7,830 nt of DNA, taken from NCBI GenBank assembly GCA_937897535.1, contig CALCQB010000378.1:1-7830 (forward strand). Direction: 5' to 3'. The number at the start of each line of letters is the position of its first letter. Position 1 is the stretch's first letter. The notes below the pieces were generated by a model. It had not been told where the DNA came from. It searched no databases and worked only from the letters and a program-made list of their open reading frames with translations. The position numbers and the translations under genes were made by a program. Below, one piece after another: positions 1 through 6,163 of the stretch. The DNA comes from an uncultured Novosphingobium sp. Its GTDB lineage: Bacteria > Pseudomonadota > Alphaproteobacteria > Sphingomonadales > Sphingomonadaceae.

Positions 1-15
1 TGCCTGTCTGGCCGG

Positions 16-1839
16 GTGCCGAGCGCCCTCCTCCCCGACCGATCCGTCGCCTCGCCCAGCCGACACGGCGCGTGGGCGGTGCTCCTGATCCTGCTGAGCC
101 TGCCGACGGCGGCCGTCGGCTTCGCCCTGTCGTCGGGCATCGCCACCACGACCTGGCTGTCGAGCACGCGCTACAACCTGCACCTGGAAAACATCGCGCT
201 CATCTGGCTGATGGGGCCGCTGCTGTTCATCGAGGAAACGGCGGACGCGAGCGGGGAGGTCGCGGCGGCAAAGGAAATCGACCTCGATCTGATCCGCCGG
301 ATGCGCAACACGGTGAACAACCTGGGCGCCAGCGAGATCACCTTCCTGGGGCTGGAGGCCTACACCGACCTGCTCACCGACCGCAGCTTCCGCGGCGCGC
401 TGCGCAACACCGCGGTTTATGTCGTGCTCGTCGCCCCCGCCTCCATCCTGCTCGGCCTCGGCTTCGCCGGGCTGGTCTGCGCCGTGGCGGCGCTGTGCTA
501 TTCCGAAATGGCGGCAATGGTGCCGGTTTCCGGCTCGGCCTATACCTATTCCTATGCCGTGATGGGCGAACTGATGGCCTGGATGGTCGGCTGGGCGCTG
601 GTGCTGGAATATGCGGTTGCCGCAGGCGCGGTCGCGGTCGGCTGGTCGGGCTATTTTGTCGGCTTGCTCCGGGAATTCCTCGGGCTGGACCTGGGAACGA
701 CCTGGACCCTGGGGCCGATCGACGGCGGGCTGATGAATGTCCCGGCCTTCGTGATTGCCTTGCTGGTTACCTGGCTGCTGGTGATCGGGACCCGCGAGAG
801 CGCGTTCATCAACGCGATCCTGGTGATGGTGAAGATTACCGCGCTGACTTTGTTTGTGATCCTGGCCTTGCCGGTGATGAAGTCCGAGAATTTTGAACCG
901 TTCGCCCCGCTTGGCTTTGGCGGGATCGGTGCGGCAGCGGCTTCGATCTTTTTTGCCTATGTCGGTTTCGACGCGGTTTCGACCGCAGCGGAGGAGACCA
1001 AGAACCCGCAACGCAATATGCCGATCGGCCTGATCGGCAGCCTCGCAATCTGCACCGTTTTCTATCTGCTGGTCGCCGCCGGGGTAATCGGCAGCGTTGG
1101 CGCACAGCCGCTGACCGACGCGGCCGGCAACGGGATTGCGCCGGGCAGCAAGGAACTGGCTTCGGCTTGCGCCGCACAGGCACAGCAGGTGGTGGTCTGT
1201 TCGAAGGAGGCATTGGCCTGGACTTTGCGGACGATCGGGACGCAGGAAGGCTCAAGCTTCATCAAGCAGGCCGGCAACCTCGTCGGCCTCGCCGCTGGAC
1301 TGGCGCTGCCTTCGGTGGTGCTGATGATGATGTTCGGCCAGACCCGCATCTTCTTCGTGATGAGCCGCGACGGGCTGCTGCCCGAGGCGCTCAGCCGGGT
1401 TCACCCCAAGTACAAGACCCCGCACGTGGTGACGATCATCACCGGGATCTTCGTGGCGTTCTTCGCGGCCTTGTTCCCGGTCGGGGCACTGGCCGATATC
1501 TCGAACTCGGGCACGCTGTTCGCCTTCGCGATGGTGGCGATCGCGGTGCTGGTACTGCGCCGGACCGATCCGAACCGGGTCCGCCCGTTCCGGACTCCGG
1601 CGGTGGCGATCGTTGCGCCGGTGGCGGTGCTCGGCTGCCTCTACCTGTTCTTCAGCCTGTCGTTCTACACGCTGGCGCTGTTCGCAGGCTGGGCGATCTT
1701 CGGACTGGTGGTCTATTTCACCTACAGCCGCAGCCGCAGCCATGTCGGACTGGGCCGGGTCGAAGTCCATGAGGAAGACGCCGATATCCCGCCGCAGCCG
1801 GTTCCGCCGCTGCCCGGCGGAATCGACATCAACGACTGA
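16..1839 (+). CDS. APC-superfamily amino-acid permease with a chimeric, non-native N-terminus
   Basis: The open frame is 607 codons and has no stop back to base 1, so the GTG at 16 is arbitrary. From about residue 150 (base 463) it reads as a cationic-amino-acid-transporter-like member of the APC superfamily, an inner-membrane uptake permease. Seen: a TM2/TM3 region with AALCYSEMAAMVPVSGSAYT at 158-177, FFAYVGFDAVSTAAEETKNP, a late TM region around MMMFGQTRIFFVMSRDGLLP, PFRTP in a cytoplasmic loop, then two closing membrane helices and a proline-rich acidic tail. About ten membrane segments remain. Missing is the first helix with the glycine-rich unwound segment (GxGIGxGIF type) that contacts substrate in this family. 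Residues 1-149 come from other protein families (separate entries). The true gene probably began with roughly 60-70 residues not present here. Substrate cannot be told. The family call for the C-terminal three quarters is firm; the whole ORF is not believable as one protein. Confidence 0.85.
   Translation: MPSALLPDRSVASPSRHGAWAVLLILLSLPTAAVGFALSSGIATTTWLSSTRYNLHLENIALIWLMGPLLFIEETADASGEVAAAKEIDLDLIRRMRNTVNNLGASEITFLGLEAYTDLLTDRSFRGALRNTAVYVVLVAPASILLGLGFAGLVCAVAALCYSEMAAMVPVSGSAYTYSYAVMGELMAWMVGWALVLEYAVAAGAVAVGWSGYFVGLLREFLGLDLGTTWTLGPIDGGLMNVPAFVIALLVTWLLVIGTRESAFINAILVMVKITALTLFVILALPVMKSENFEPFAPLGFGGIGAAAASIFFAYVGFDAVSTAAEETKNPQRNMPIGLIGSLAICTVFYLLVAAGVIGSVGAQPLTDAAGNGIAPGSKELASACAAQAQQVVVCSKEALAWTLRTIGTQEGSSFIKQAGNLVGLAAGLALPSVVLMMMFGQTRIFFVMSRDGLLPEALSRVHPKYKTPHVVTIITGIFVAFFAALFPVGALADISNSGTLFAFAMVAIAVLVLRRTDPNRVRPFRTPAVAIVAPVAVLGCLYLFFSLSFYTLALFAGWAIFGLVVYFTYSRSRSHVGLGRVEVHEEDADIPPQPVPPLPGGIDIND
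58..222 (+). other. Fragment resembling the N-terminal part of an MFS transporter
   Basis: Residues about 15-69 of the first frame (RHGAWAVLLILLSLP... to ...ALIWLMGPL) hold one hydrophobic helix, the segment GFALSSGIATTTWL, a short polar loop and the start of a second helix with the WLxGPL pattern. This resembles the opening of a sugar/cation-type major-facilitator transporter, where helix 1 is followed by a periplasmic loop and helix 2 leads into the conserved G-x-x-x-D loop. That conserved loop is absent, because the resemblance stops at GPL. It is not part of any APC permease architecture. Family assignment is by recognition only. Confidence 0.5.
223..339 (+). other. Unassigned hydrophilic stretch between two transporter fragments
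   Basis: Residues about 70-108 (beginning LFIEETADAS and ending near NNLGASEI) are charged, probably helical and soluble. I recognise no family. They separate an MFS-like fragment from an ABC-permease-like fragment in the same frame, so they may be a third unrelated piece or a loop of either neighbour. Confidence 0.35.
340..462 (+). other. Fragment resembling a MalF/UgpA-type ABC sugar permease
   Basis: Residues about 109-149 read TFLGLEAYTDLLTDRSFRGA followed by LRNTAVYVVLVAPASILLGLG. The pattern 'F-x-G-L-x-x-Y-x-x-L-x-x-D-x-x-F-x-x-A-L-x-N-T' followed by a hydrophobic helix is typical of inner-membrane subunits of binding-protein-dependent sugar importers, just before their core permease domain. 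It ends abruptly at GLG/FAG, where amino-acid permease sequence starts. The fragment covers only about 40 of the ~290 residues of such a subunit. Confidence 0.6.
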
Positions 1840-1860
1840 TCCGGCTTGCCGGACACAAGC

Positions 1861-1894
1861 AAAGGGCCGCCCCACCGGGCGGCCCTTTCGTTTT
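1861..1894. terminator. Intrinsic terminator between convergent genes, probably bidirectional
   Basis: Bases 1861-1872 pair perfectly with 1877-1888 (12 bp, GC-rich core flanked by AAA/TTT) around a 4-base CACC loop, followed on the + strand by CGTTTT. It lies 21 bases after the permease stop (1839) and 21 bases beyond the stop of the minus-strand stress gene (1910). On the minus strand the T tract is the TTT of the stem itself followed by GCTTG, so termination that way may be weaker. Confidence 0.88.
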
Positions 1895-1909
1895 GGGTAG
1901 GTGCGGCGC

Positions 1910-2392
1910 TTAGAGCGTGGTTTCGGTGACGTTGTCGTGCGCGTCCTTGCGGGCGTCCAGACCGAGCAGCATCTTGGCGGTTCCGATCAGGCCGAGTTCG
2001 GAATCCCAGATCTTGGCCGTTCCCAGGTCCATCCGCATCAGCAGCAGGTTGGGATCATATTTGCCGCCGGGGAACCAGGCTGCGATGATATTAGACCAGA
2101 ACTGCTCCACCCGCTCGCGGCTGGGTTCCTCGACCAGGGTGCCGCTGAAGCGGGCGAACAGCTGGTGGTCCTTGGCCGAGAAGACCGCCGTGGCTGCGCC
2201 GAGCCGGGCATATTTGCCGTTGCGGGCGGTGAAGAACCAGATCGCCGAATTGGCGTCCTTGTCGAGCTGCGCGGTCATCGGGGCGGTGCTGTCGGCATCG
2301 GCGTCGAGCGCCAGCATGACGAACGGCGAATGGTGGAACGCCTTCCAGAACTTGGTCTTGAGCTCGTCGGCGTTGCCCGGTTTGTAGTCCAT
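1910..2392 (-). CDS. General stress protein, pyridoxamine 5'-phosphate oxidase-like flavin-binding fold
   Basis: Encodes 160 residues, a normal length for the general stress protein 26 family (COG3871-like), cytosolic split-barrel proteins that bind FMN or FAD and are linked to oxidative or general stress; their reaction is generally unknown. Seen: an N-terminal helix KTKFWKAFHHSPFVMLAL, the PMTAQL strand, the IWFFTARNGK strand-turn, a VFSAKDHQLFARFSGTL strand pair, the FW(x)nAAWFPGGKYDPNLLLMR segment that is very characteristic of this family, and a final IWDSELGLIGTAKMLLG helix. The start chosen is the ATG at 2392 (MDYKPGN), which has AAGGCGAG 7 bases upstream; the frame stays open to an ATG at 2518, but that extension is arginine/proline-rich, unlike the family, and begins inside a LexA box. 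It converges on the permease and diverges from imuA across a 140-base gap. It ends TTL-TAA. Confidence 0.85.
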   Translation of the reverse strand: MDYKPGNADELKTKFWKAFHHSPFVMLALDADADSTAPMTAQLDKDANSAIWFFTARNGKYARLGAATAVFSAKDHQLFARFSGTLVEEPSRERVEQFWSNIIAAWFPGGKYDPNLLLMRMDLGTAKIWDSELGLIGTAKMLLGLDARKDAHDNVTETTL

Positions 2393-2501
2393 GGTGTGTC
2401 TCGCCTTTTTGCGTGGGGGTGGAAGGAGAACTCTGGCCTGAGGGCGAGGTTCCCCCGGGCGGCGTGGACAAAGGGGAAAGGGCTTTGCGAATCGCTTAAT
2501 A

Positions 2502-2516
2502 GAACATAAACAGAAC
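2502..2516. promoter_or_regulatory. LexA (SOS) box upstream of imuA
   Basis: The sequence GAAC-ATAAACA-GAAC is an exact GAAC-N7-GAAC match, the complement of the alphaproteobacterial LexA operator GTTC-N7-GTTC. It sits 16 bases before the imuA ATG, in an AT-richer patch (AATCGCTTAATAGAAC) of an otherwise GC-rich 140-base divergent spacer, where a promoter would be expected. The same spacer must also hold the promoter of the minus-strand stress gene; I see no convincing -35/-10 pair for that gene. Repression of imuA by LexA until DNA damage is inferred. Confidence 0.88.
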
Positions 2517-2532
2517 ATCGAAACGATTCTGC

Positions 2533-3366
2533 ATGACCGTCATCACTCCTCTCGCCGCCTTTGCGCGGCCCCGTTCGCTGCCCCGGCGCGAAGCCTTGCC
2601 GCATTGGCGACCGGGGCTGGGCGGGGCGGCCTTGCATGGCGAGGTGTTCGCACCGGCTGGTGAGGGCAGCGGCGCGGCGCTGGCCCTGGCTCTGGCGCTC
2701 GATGCGCGGCAGACGGGGGAGGAGCGCGGCTGGCTGTGGGTTCAGGATGCGCGGGCGATCCGGCTCGGCGGGCGGCCCTATCAACCCGGCCTGCCACCCG
2801 CGCTGCGCCACCGCCTGATCCATGTCGCCACCCGGACTCCTGAGGACGCTCTGTTTGCGCTGGAAGAGGGGCTGCGCTGCCGCGACCTGGCTTTCGTGAT
2901 CGGTGAGATCGCGGGCAATCCCAAGGCGCTGGGTTTCACCGCTGCGCGGCGGTTCAGCCTCGCGGTGGAAAGGCACGGGGTGCCGCTGTGGCTGGTCCGG
3001 CTCGATGCGGAGCGCGCGCTGTCGTCGGCCCGGCAACGCTGGGAGGCACGCGCCGCACCCTCGCTCCCCCCGCGCTGGAATCCCGCCGCCCCCGGCGCAC
3101 CCGCCTGGCAAGCCGAACTGTTCCGCGCCCGCGCGCATCCTCCTGGAAAATGGGTGCTCCGCGAAAAAGGTCGACAGCTTGTGCATGGCCCTCTCTCTGA
3201 TCGGGGAGAGGATACGCAGGCTTGGCTGCGCAGCGGCCTAGCCGAAGGTGGAGAGGGGCATCCCCCGGTGCCGCGAGGGCCGAGCGCCCCTCTCCAGGCT
3301 ACGCTAGCCCCTGCCGGGGCAAGCTGCGCTATCCTCTCCCCGATCGGGGAGAGGGCAAGTGCCTGA
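2533..3366 (+). CDS. imuA: ImuA, SOS-mutagenesis accessory protein with repeat-derived C-terminus
   Basis: Encodes 277 residues. ImuA proteins are distant RecA/SulA-like factors that work with ImuB and the polymerase DnaE2 in damage-induced mutagenesis. Seen: the N-terminal GGAALHGEVFAPAGEGSGAA segment (typical L/HEVFA entry into the core), a strand GWLWVQDARAI, then HRLIHVATRTPEDALFALEEGLRC, LAFVIGEIAGNPKALGFTAARR and GVPLWLVRLDAE, in the order of the family. The assignment is supported by imuB starting 5 bases after the stop and by the LexA box upstream. The start is the first ATG after the box; no strong Shine-Dalgarno is visible. From about residue 219 to the end the protein is encoded by a palindromic repeat (3188-3356) and looks unrelated to the family (GPLSDRGE..., ...LSPIGERASA), so the native C-terminal tail has been replaced. 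The core is intact; whether the tail matters is unknown. Confidence 0.85.
   Translation: MTVITPLAAFARPRSLPRREALPHWRPGLGGAALHGEVFAPAGEGSGAALALALALDARQTGEERGWLWVQDARAIRLGGRPYQPGLPPALRHRLIHVATRTPEDALFALEEGLRCRDLAFVIGEIAGNPKALGFTAARRFSLAVERHGVPLWLVRLDAERALSSARQRWEARAAPSLPPRWNPAAPGAPAWQAELFRARAHPPGKWVLREKGRQLVHGPLSDRGEDTQAWLRSGLAEGGEGHPPVPRGPSAPLQATLAPAGASCAILSPIGERASA
3188..3356. repeat. Palindromic repeat element (~169 bp) inserted in the 3' end of imuA
   Basis: The outer arms 3188-3224 and 3320-3356 are inverted copies: the terminal 27 bases match at 25 positions, and the next ten match with a one-base shift. The right arm itself contains a perfect 22-base palindrome (3333-3354, centred on GATC with CTCTCCCC flanks); the left arm holds an imperfect version. 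Inside, 3249-3259 and 3286-3296 form an 11-base perfect inverted repeat (TGGAGAGGGGC). The nested symmetry could fold the whole element into one long hairpin. It resembles the short palindromic repeats common in alphaproteobacterial genomes, which are usually intergenic. There is no transposase, so it is a non-autonomous element. It stays open in the imuA frame, and the stop lies 8 bases beyond it. Confidence 0.85.
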
Positions 3367-3371
3367 CCACC

Positions 3372-4874
3372 ATGCCCCGCCGTATTCTCTCGATCTGGTG
3401 CGCGAACCTGGCGATCGACCGCTGGCAGCTGGCTGAGGGGCAAAGCCCCGCGCCGTTCGCGCTGCTCGCCGAAACCGCGCATGGCCCGCGGATCGCCGCG
3501 CTCAACCGCGCGGCGCGCGAAGCCGGGGTGCGCGCCGGGACCATGCTGGCCGATGCCCGGGCCTTGTGCCCCGAACTCGCGGTGGCTCCCGGCGATCCCG
3601 GCGGCGACCGTGCTTTTCTTGAGCGGCTGACGGTGTGGGCACAGCGCTGGGGGCCATGGTCGGCGCTCGATCCGCCCGATGGCCTGCTGGTCGACATCAG
3701 CGGGGTCGCGCACCTGTTCGGCGGGGAGCGCGGACTGCTCGACGATGCCGCCGAGCGGCTGGCAGCGCGCGGACTGAGCGTGCGGCTGGCGATCGCATCG
3801 ACCGCCGGGGCAGCCTGGGCGCTGTCGCATTACGGGGCCGACCGGGAGGACCTGAACCAGCTCCCCGTCGCCGCGCTGCGGCTCGATCCGGCCACCCTGC
3901 TGGTGCTGCACCGCCTTGGCCTCAAGCGGATCGGCGAGCTTTCGGGCGTGGCGCGCGATGCCTTGGCGCGGCGCTTTCGCAGCACCCGCGCGCCGGCTGC
4001 CAACCCGCTGATCCGGCTCGACCAGCTTTTGGGCAAGGTGCCCGAGCCGCTGCTGCCGGTGATCGCGGGCGTGGTGCCGCTGGTCCAGCGCCGGTTGATG
4101 GAGCCGATCCGCCACCGCGGCCTGCTCGATCAGGTGCTGGGCGATCTGACCGCCGACCTGGCGCGGCTGCTCGAGGGCCAGGCCCAGGGCGCGCGGCGGC
4201 TCGAACTGGCGCTGTGGAAGGTCGATGGCGAAGTGCTGACGCGCAAGCTTGAGCTCGCCGCCGCCAGTCGCGATGCCGCCCATATCGCCCGGCTGTTCGC
4301 GGGCAAGCTCGACGATCTCGACGCCGGGTTCGGGATCGAACTGGCACGGCTGTCTGCGCCGTGGTGCGAGCCGCTGGCGCTGAGCCAGGCCGATTTCGAA
4401 GCGGCCGCCGAAGCGCACGGGACGTCGCTGGCGGCCTGCATTGACCGGCTTGGTGCCCGGCTGGGCGAGGCGGCGATTCGCCGCCCCCAGCCGCTTGCCA
4501 GCCACCTGCCCGAGCGTGCGCAGCGCTGGGTCCCACCGCTCGAGCCGGAGCGCGCTGCGCAAGGTCAGCTGGCGTTCCACGCCCGGCCCTTGAAGCTGCT
4601 CGACCGGGCCGAGCCGATCGCGGTGCTCTATGCCAGCCCCGACGGCCTGCCGCGCCGGTTCCGCTGGCGCGGGCAGGTCCATGAAGTGGCGCGCGCCGAA
4701 GGGCCCGAGCGGATCGCTCCCGAATGGTGGCGGGCGCGCGGCTCGACCCGGCTGCGCGATTACTACCGGATCGAGGACGAGCAGGGCCGTCGCTACTGGA
4801 TCTATCGCAGCGGCCTTGCCGATGACGGGCGCGGCGGGGTGCCCGAATGGTACCTGCAGGGGCTGTGCGCGTGA
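3372..4874 (+). CDS. imuB: ImuB, catalytically inactive Y-family DNA polymerase homologue
   Basis: Encodes 500 residues, the usual ImuB size. ImuB is a Y-family polymerase relative without polymerase activity that bridges ImuA, DnaE2 and the sliding clamp during SOS mutagenesis. Seen: residues 5-18 (ILSIWCANLAIDRW) align with the first catalytic motif, where active enzymes have Asp-x-Asp; here these are Trp9 and Ala11. RAGTMLADARALCPEL follows at about 54-69. The SxDE motif reads PPDG at 101-104, losing the catalytic Glu, then LLVDISGVAHLFGG. Residues 397-402 (QGQLAF) are a possible clamp-binding peptide. The C-terminal part (EWWRARGSTRLRDYYRIEDE, then RYWIYRSG and EWYLQGLCA) is typical of ImuB. 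The start is the ATG at 3372, 5 bases after imuA; an in-frame ATG at 3222 lies inside the repeat and gives a non-family extension. The ribosome site is poor; the nearest purine run (GGGGAGAGGG) is about 16 bases upstream, in the repeat arm. Confidence 0.93.
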   Translation: MPRRILSIWCANLAIDRWQLAEGQSPAPFALLAETAHGPRIAALNRAAREAGVRAGTMLADARALCPELAVAPGDPGGDRAFLERLTVWAQRWGPWSALDPPDGLLVDISGVAHLFGGERGLLDDAAERLAARGLSVRLAIASTAGAAWALSHYGADREDLNQLPVAALRLDPATLLVLHRLGLKRIGELSGVARDALARRFRSTRAPAANPLIRLDQLLGKVPEPLLPVIAGVVPLVQRRLMEPIRHRGLLDQVLGDLTADLARLLEGQAQGARRLELALWKVDGEVLTRKLELAAASRDAAHIARLFAGKLDDLDAGFGIELARLSAPWCEPLALSQADFEAAAEAHGTSLAACIDRLGARLGEAAIRRPQPLASHLPERAQRWVPPLEPERAAQGQLAFHARPLKLLDRAEPIAVLYASPDGLPRRFRWRGQVHEVARAEGPERIAPEWWRARGSTRLRDYYRIEDEQGRRYWIYRSGLADDGRGGVPEWYLQGLCA

Positions 4875-4898
4875 AAGGGCTGGCCAAGTGCGGAATTA

Positions 4899-4913
4899 GA
4901 ACATAATAAGAAC
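4899..4913. promoter_or_regulatory. LexA (SOS) box immediately before the radical-SAM gene
   Basis: GAAC-ATAATAA-GAAC is a second exact GAAC-N7-GAAC operator. It lies in the 41-base gap between imuB and the radical-SAM gene and ends 2 bases before that gene's ATG. CATAAT (4902-4907) within it resembles a -10 element; I see no good -35 at the proper spacing. If that -10 is used, transcription would begin at or within a base or two of the ATG, giving a leaderless mRNA (inference). The box makes this a separate SOS unit, although read-through from imuAB is also possible because no terminator is seen. Confidence 0.87.
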
Positions 4914-4915
4914 AT

Positions 4916-6163
4916 ATGTCGCAACCCAGCCTGATCGATCGCCTCGCCATCCTGGCCGATGCCGCCAAGTACGATGCTTCCTGCGCCTCGTCCGGCACGG
5001 CCAAGCGCAACAGCAAAGGCGGCAAAGGCATCGGCTCGACCGAAGGCTCGGGGATTTGCCACGCCTATGCCCCCGATGGCCGCTGCATCTCGCTGCTCAA
5101 GATCCTGCTGACCAACCATTGCGTGTTCGATTGCCACTATTGCATCAACCGCAAGAGCTCGAACGTGCGGCGCGCGCGGTTCACCCCGCAGGAAGTGGTC
5201 GACCTGACGCTGAACTTCTATCGCCGCAATTATATCGAGGGGCTGTTCCTCTCCTCGGGCATCATCAAAAGCTCCAACCACACCATGGAACAGCTCATCG
5301 AAATTGCCAGGATATTACGTGAAGAGCATGATTTTCGGGGCTATATTCATCTCAAGACCATCCCGGAAGCGGATCCCGAACTGATCGAATTGGCCGGGCG
5401 CTATGCCGACCGGGTTTCGATCAATGTCGAACTGCCGACCGATGCGGGGCTGGTCCGGCTCGCGCCGGACAAGTCGGCGCGGCAGATCGAACATGCGATG
5501 GGCGATGTCAAAGCCGCGATCATCGAGAACAAGGACGCCCGCAAACGCTTTCGTCACGCCCCGCGCTTTGCCCCCGCCGGGCAATCGACCCAGATGATTG
5601 TTGGTGCCGATACCGCCAGCGATGCCGAAATCGTCGGCAAGTCGAGCATGCTCTATGGCCGGTTCGGTCTGCGCCGGGTTTACTATTCGGCGTTCAGCCC
5701 GATCCCCGATGCCAGCGCGGTGCTGCCCTTGAAGCGCCCGCCGCTGATCCGCGAGCACCGGCTGTACCAGTCCGACTGGCTGATGCGGTTCTACGGTTAT
5801 AGCGCAGGCGAGGTCCAGGCGGCGGCCGGGGCGGACGGGATGCTGCCGCTCGATATCGATCCCAAGCTGGCCTGGGCGCTCAAGTTTCGGGAAAGTTTCC
5901 CGGTCGACGTCAACAAAGCCCCGCGCGAGGCGCTGCTGCGGGTTCCGGGGCTGGGCACCCGCGCGGTCGGGGCGATCCTGGCGGCGCGGCGGCACCGGCG
6001 GCTGCGGCTGGACGATGTCGCCAGGCTGACCGTTTCGGTGGCCAAGCTGCGTCCGTTCCTGATCGCAGCCGACTGGCGCCCGGTCCTGCTGACCGACCGC
6101 GCCGATCTGCAAGCGCTGATCGCGCCAAAGCGGTCGGAGCAACTGGAGCTGTTTGCGGGATGA
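4916..6163 (+). CDS. Putative DNA modification/repair radical SAM protein (UDG-linked family)
   Basis: Encodes 415 residues, a typical length for the radical-SAM family that is genomically linked to uracil-DNA-glycosylase-like proteins (TIGR03916 type). Such enzymes bind a [4Fe-4S] cluster and split S-adenosylmethionine to a radical; the substrate is unknown but presumed to be DNA. Seen: the cluster motif C69-x3-C73-x2-C76 (HCVFDCHYCINR), preceded by GICHAYAPDGRCISLLKILL; GLFLSSGIIKSSNHTMEQLI; YIHLKTIPEADPELIELAGR; and RVSINVELP of the TIM-barrel core. At about 341-367, VNKAPREALLRVPGLGTRAV is a helix-hairpin-helix DNA-binding motif. The last residues, SEQLELFAG, contain QLELF (409-413), close to the sliding-clamp consensus QL(S/D)LF. 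The start is the ATG at 4916, 2 bases after the LexA box, matching the expected N-terminus (SLIDRLAILADAAKYDASC). Its stop overlaps the next start (ATGA). Family membership is firm; the reaction is not known. Confidence 0.93.
   Translation: MSQPSLIDRLAILADAAKYDASCASSGTAKRNSKGGKGIGSTEGSGICHAYAPDGRCISLLKILLTNHCVFDCHYCINRKSSNVRRARFTPQEVVDLTLNFYRRNYIEGLFLSSGIIKSSNHTMEQLIEIARILREEHDFRGYIHLKTIPEADPELIELAGRYADRVSINVELPTDAGLVRLAPDKSARQIEHAMGDVKAAIIENKDARKRFRHAPRFAPAGQSTQMIVGADTASDAEIVGKSSMLYGRFGLRRVYYSAFSPIPDASAVLPLKRPPLIREHRLYQSDWLMRFYGYSAGEVQAAAGADGMLPLDIDPKLAWALKFRESFPVDVNKAPREALLRVPGLGTRAVGAILAARRHRRLRLDDVARLTVSVAKLRPFLIAADWRPVLLTDRADLQALIAPKRSEQLELFAG

Noticed and set aside
2393..2518. N-terminal extension of the minus-strand stress protein to an ATG at 2518
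   Set aside because: The added 42 residues are Pro/Arg-rich and unlike the family; the start would fall inside the LexA box, while the ATG at 2392 has a Shine-Dalgarno-like AAGGCGAG at good spacing.
2393..2532. Small RNA or riboswitch in the divergent spacer
   Set aside because: Apart from the LexA box and the ribosome site of the stress gene I see no hairpin with a T tract and no known aptamer pattern in these 140 bases.
3188..3356. CRISPR array or insertion sequence in the repeat region
   Set aside because: There are only two arms, in inverted orientation, no regular spacers, no transposase frame and no clear target-site duplication; it fits a small palindromic repeat element.
3222..3371. 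Longer imuB starting at the ATG at 3222
   Set aside because: The extra 50 residues come from the palindromic repeat, overlap imuA, and do not resemble ImuB; the ATG at 3372 gives the family N-terminus.
2781..4682. A 633-codon open frame on the minus strand
   Set aside because: It lies opposite imuA and imuB, is rich in Arg, Gln, Pro and Ala with no recognisable domain, and is the usual shadow of GC-rich coding sequence on the other strand.
3922..5031. A 369-codon minus-strand open frame spanning imuB and the following gap
   Set aside because: Low-complexity Arg/Ala/Pro content, covers the LexA box and two well-supported plus-strand genes, and has no family signature.
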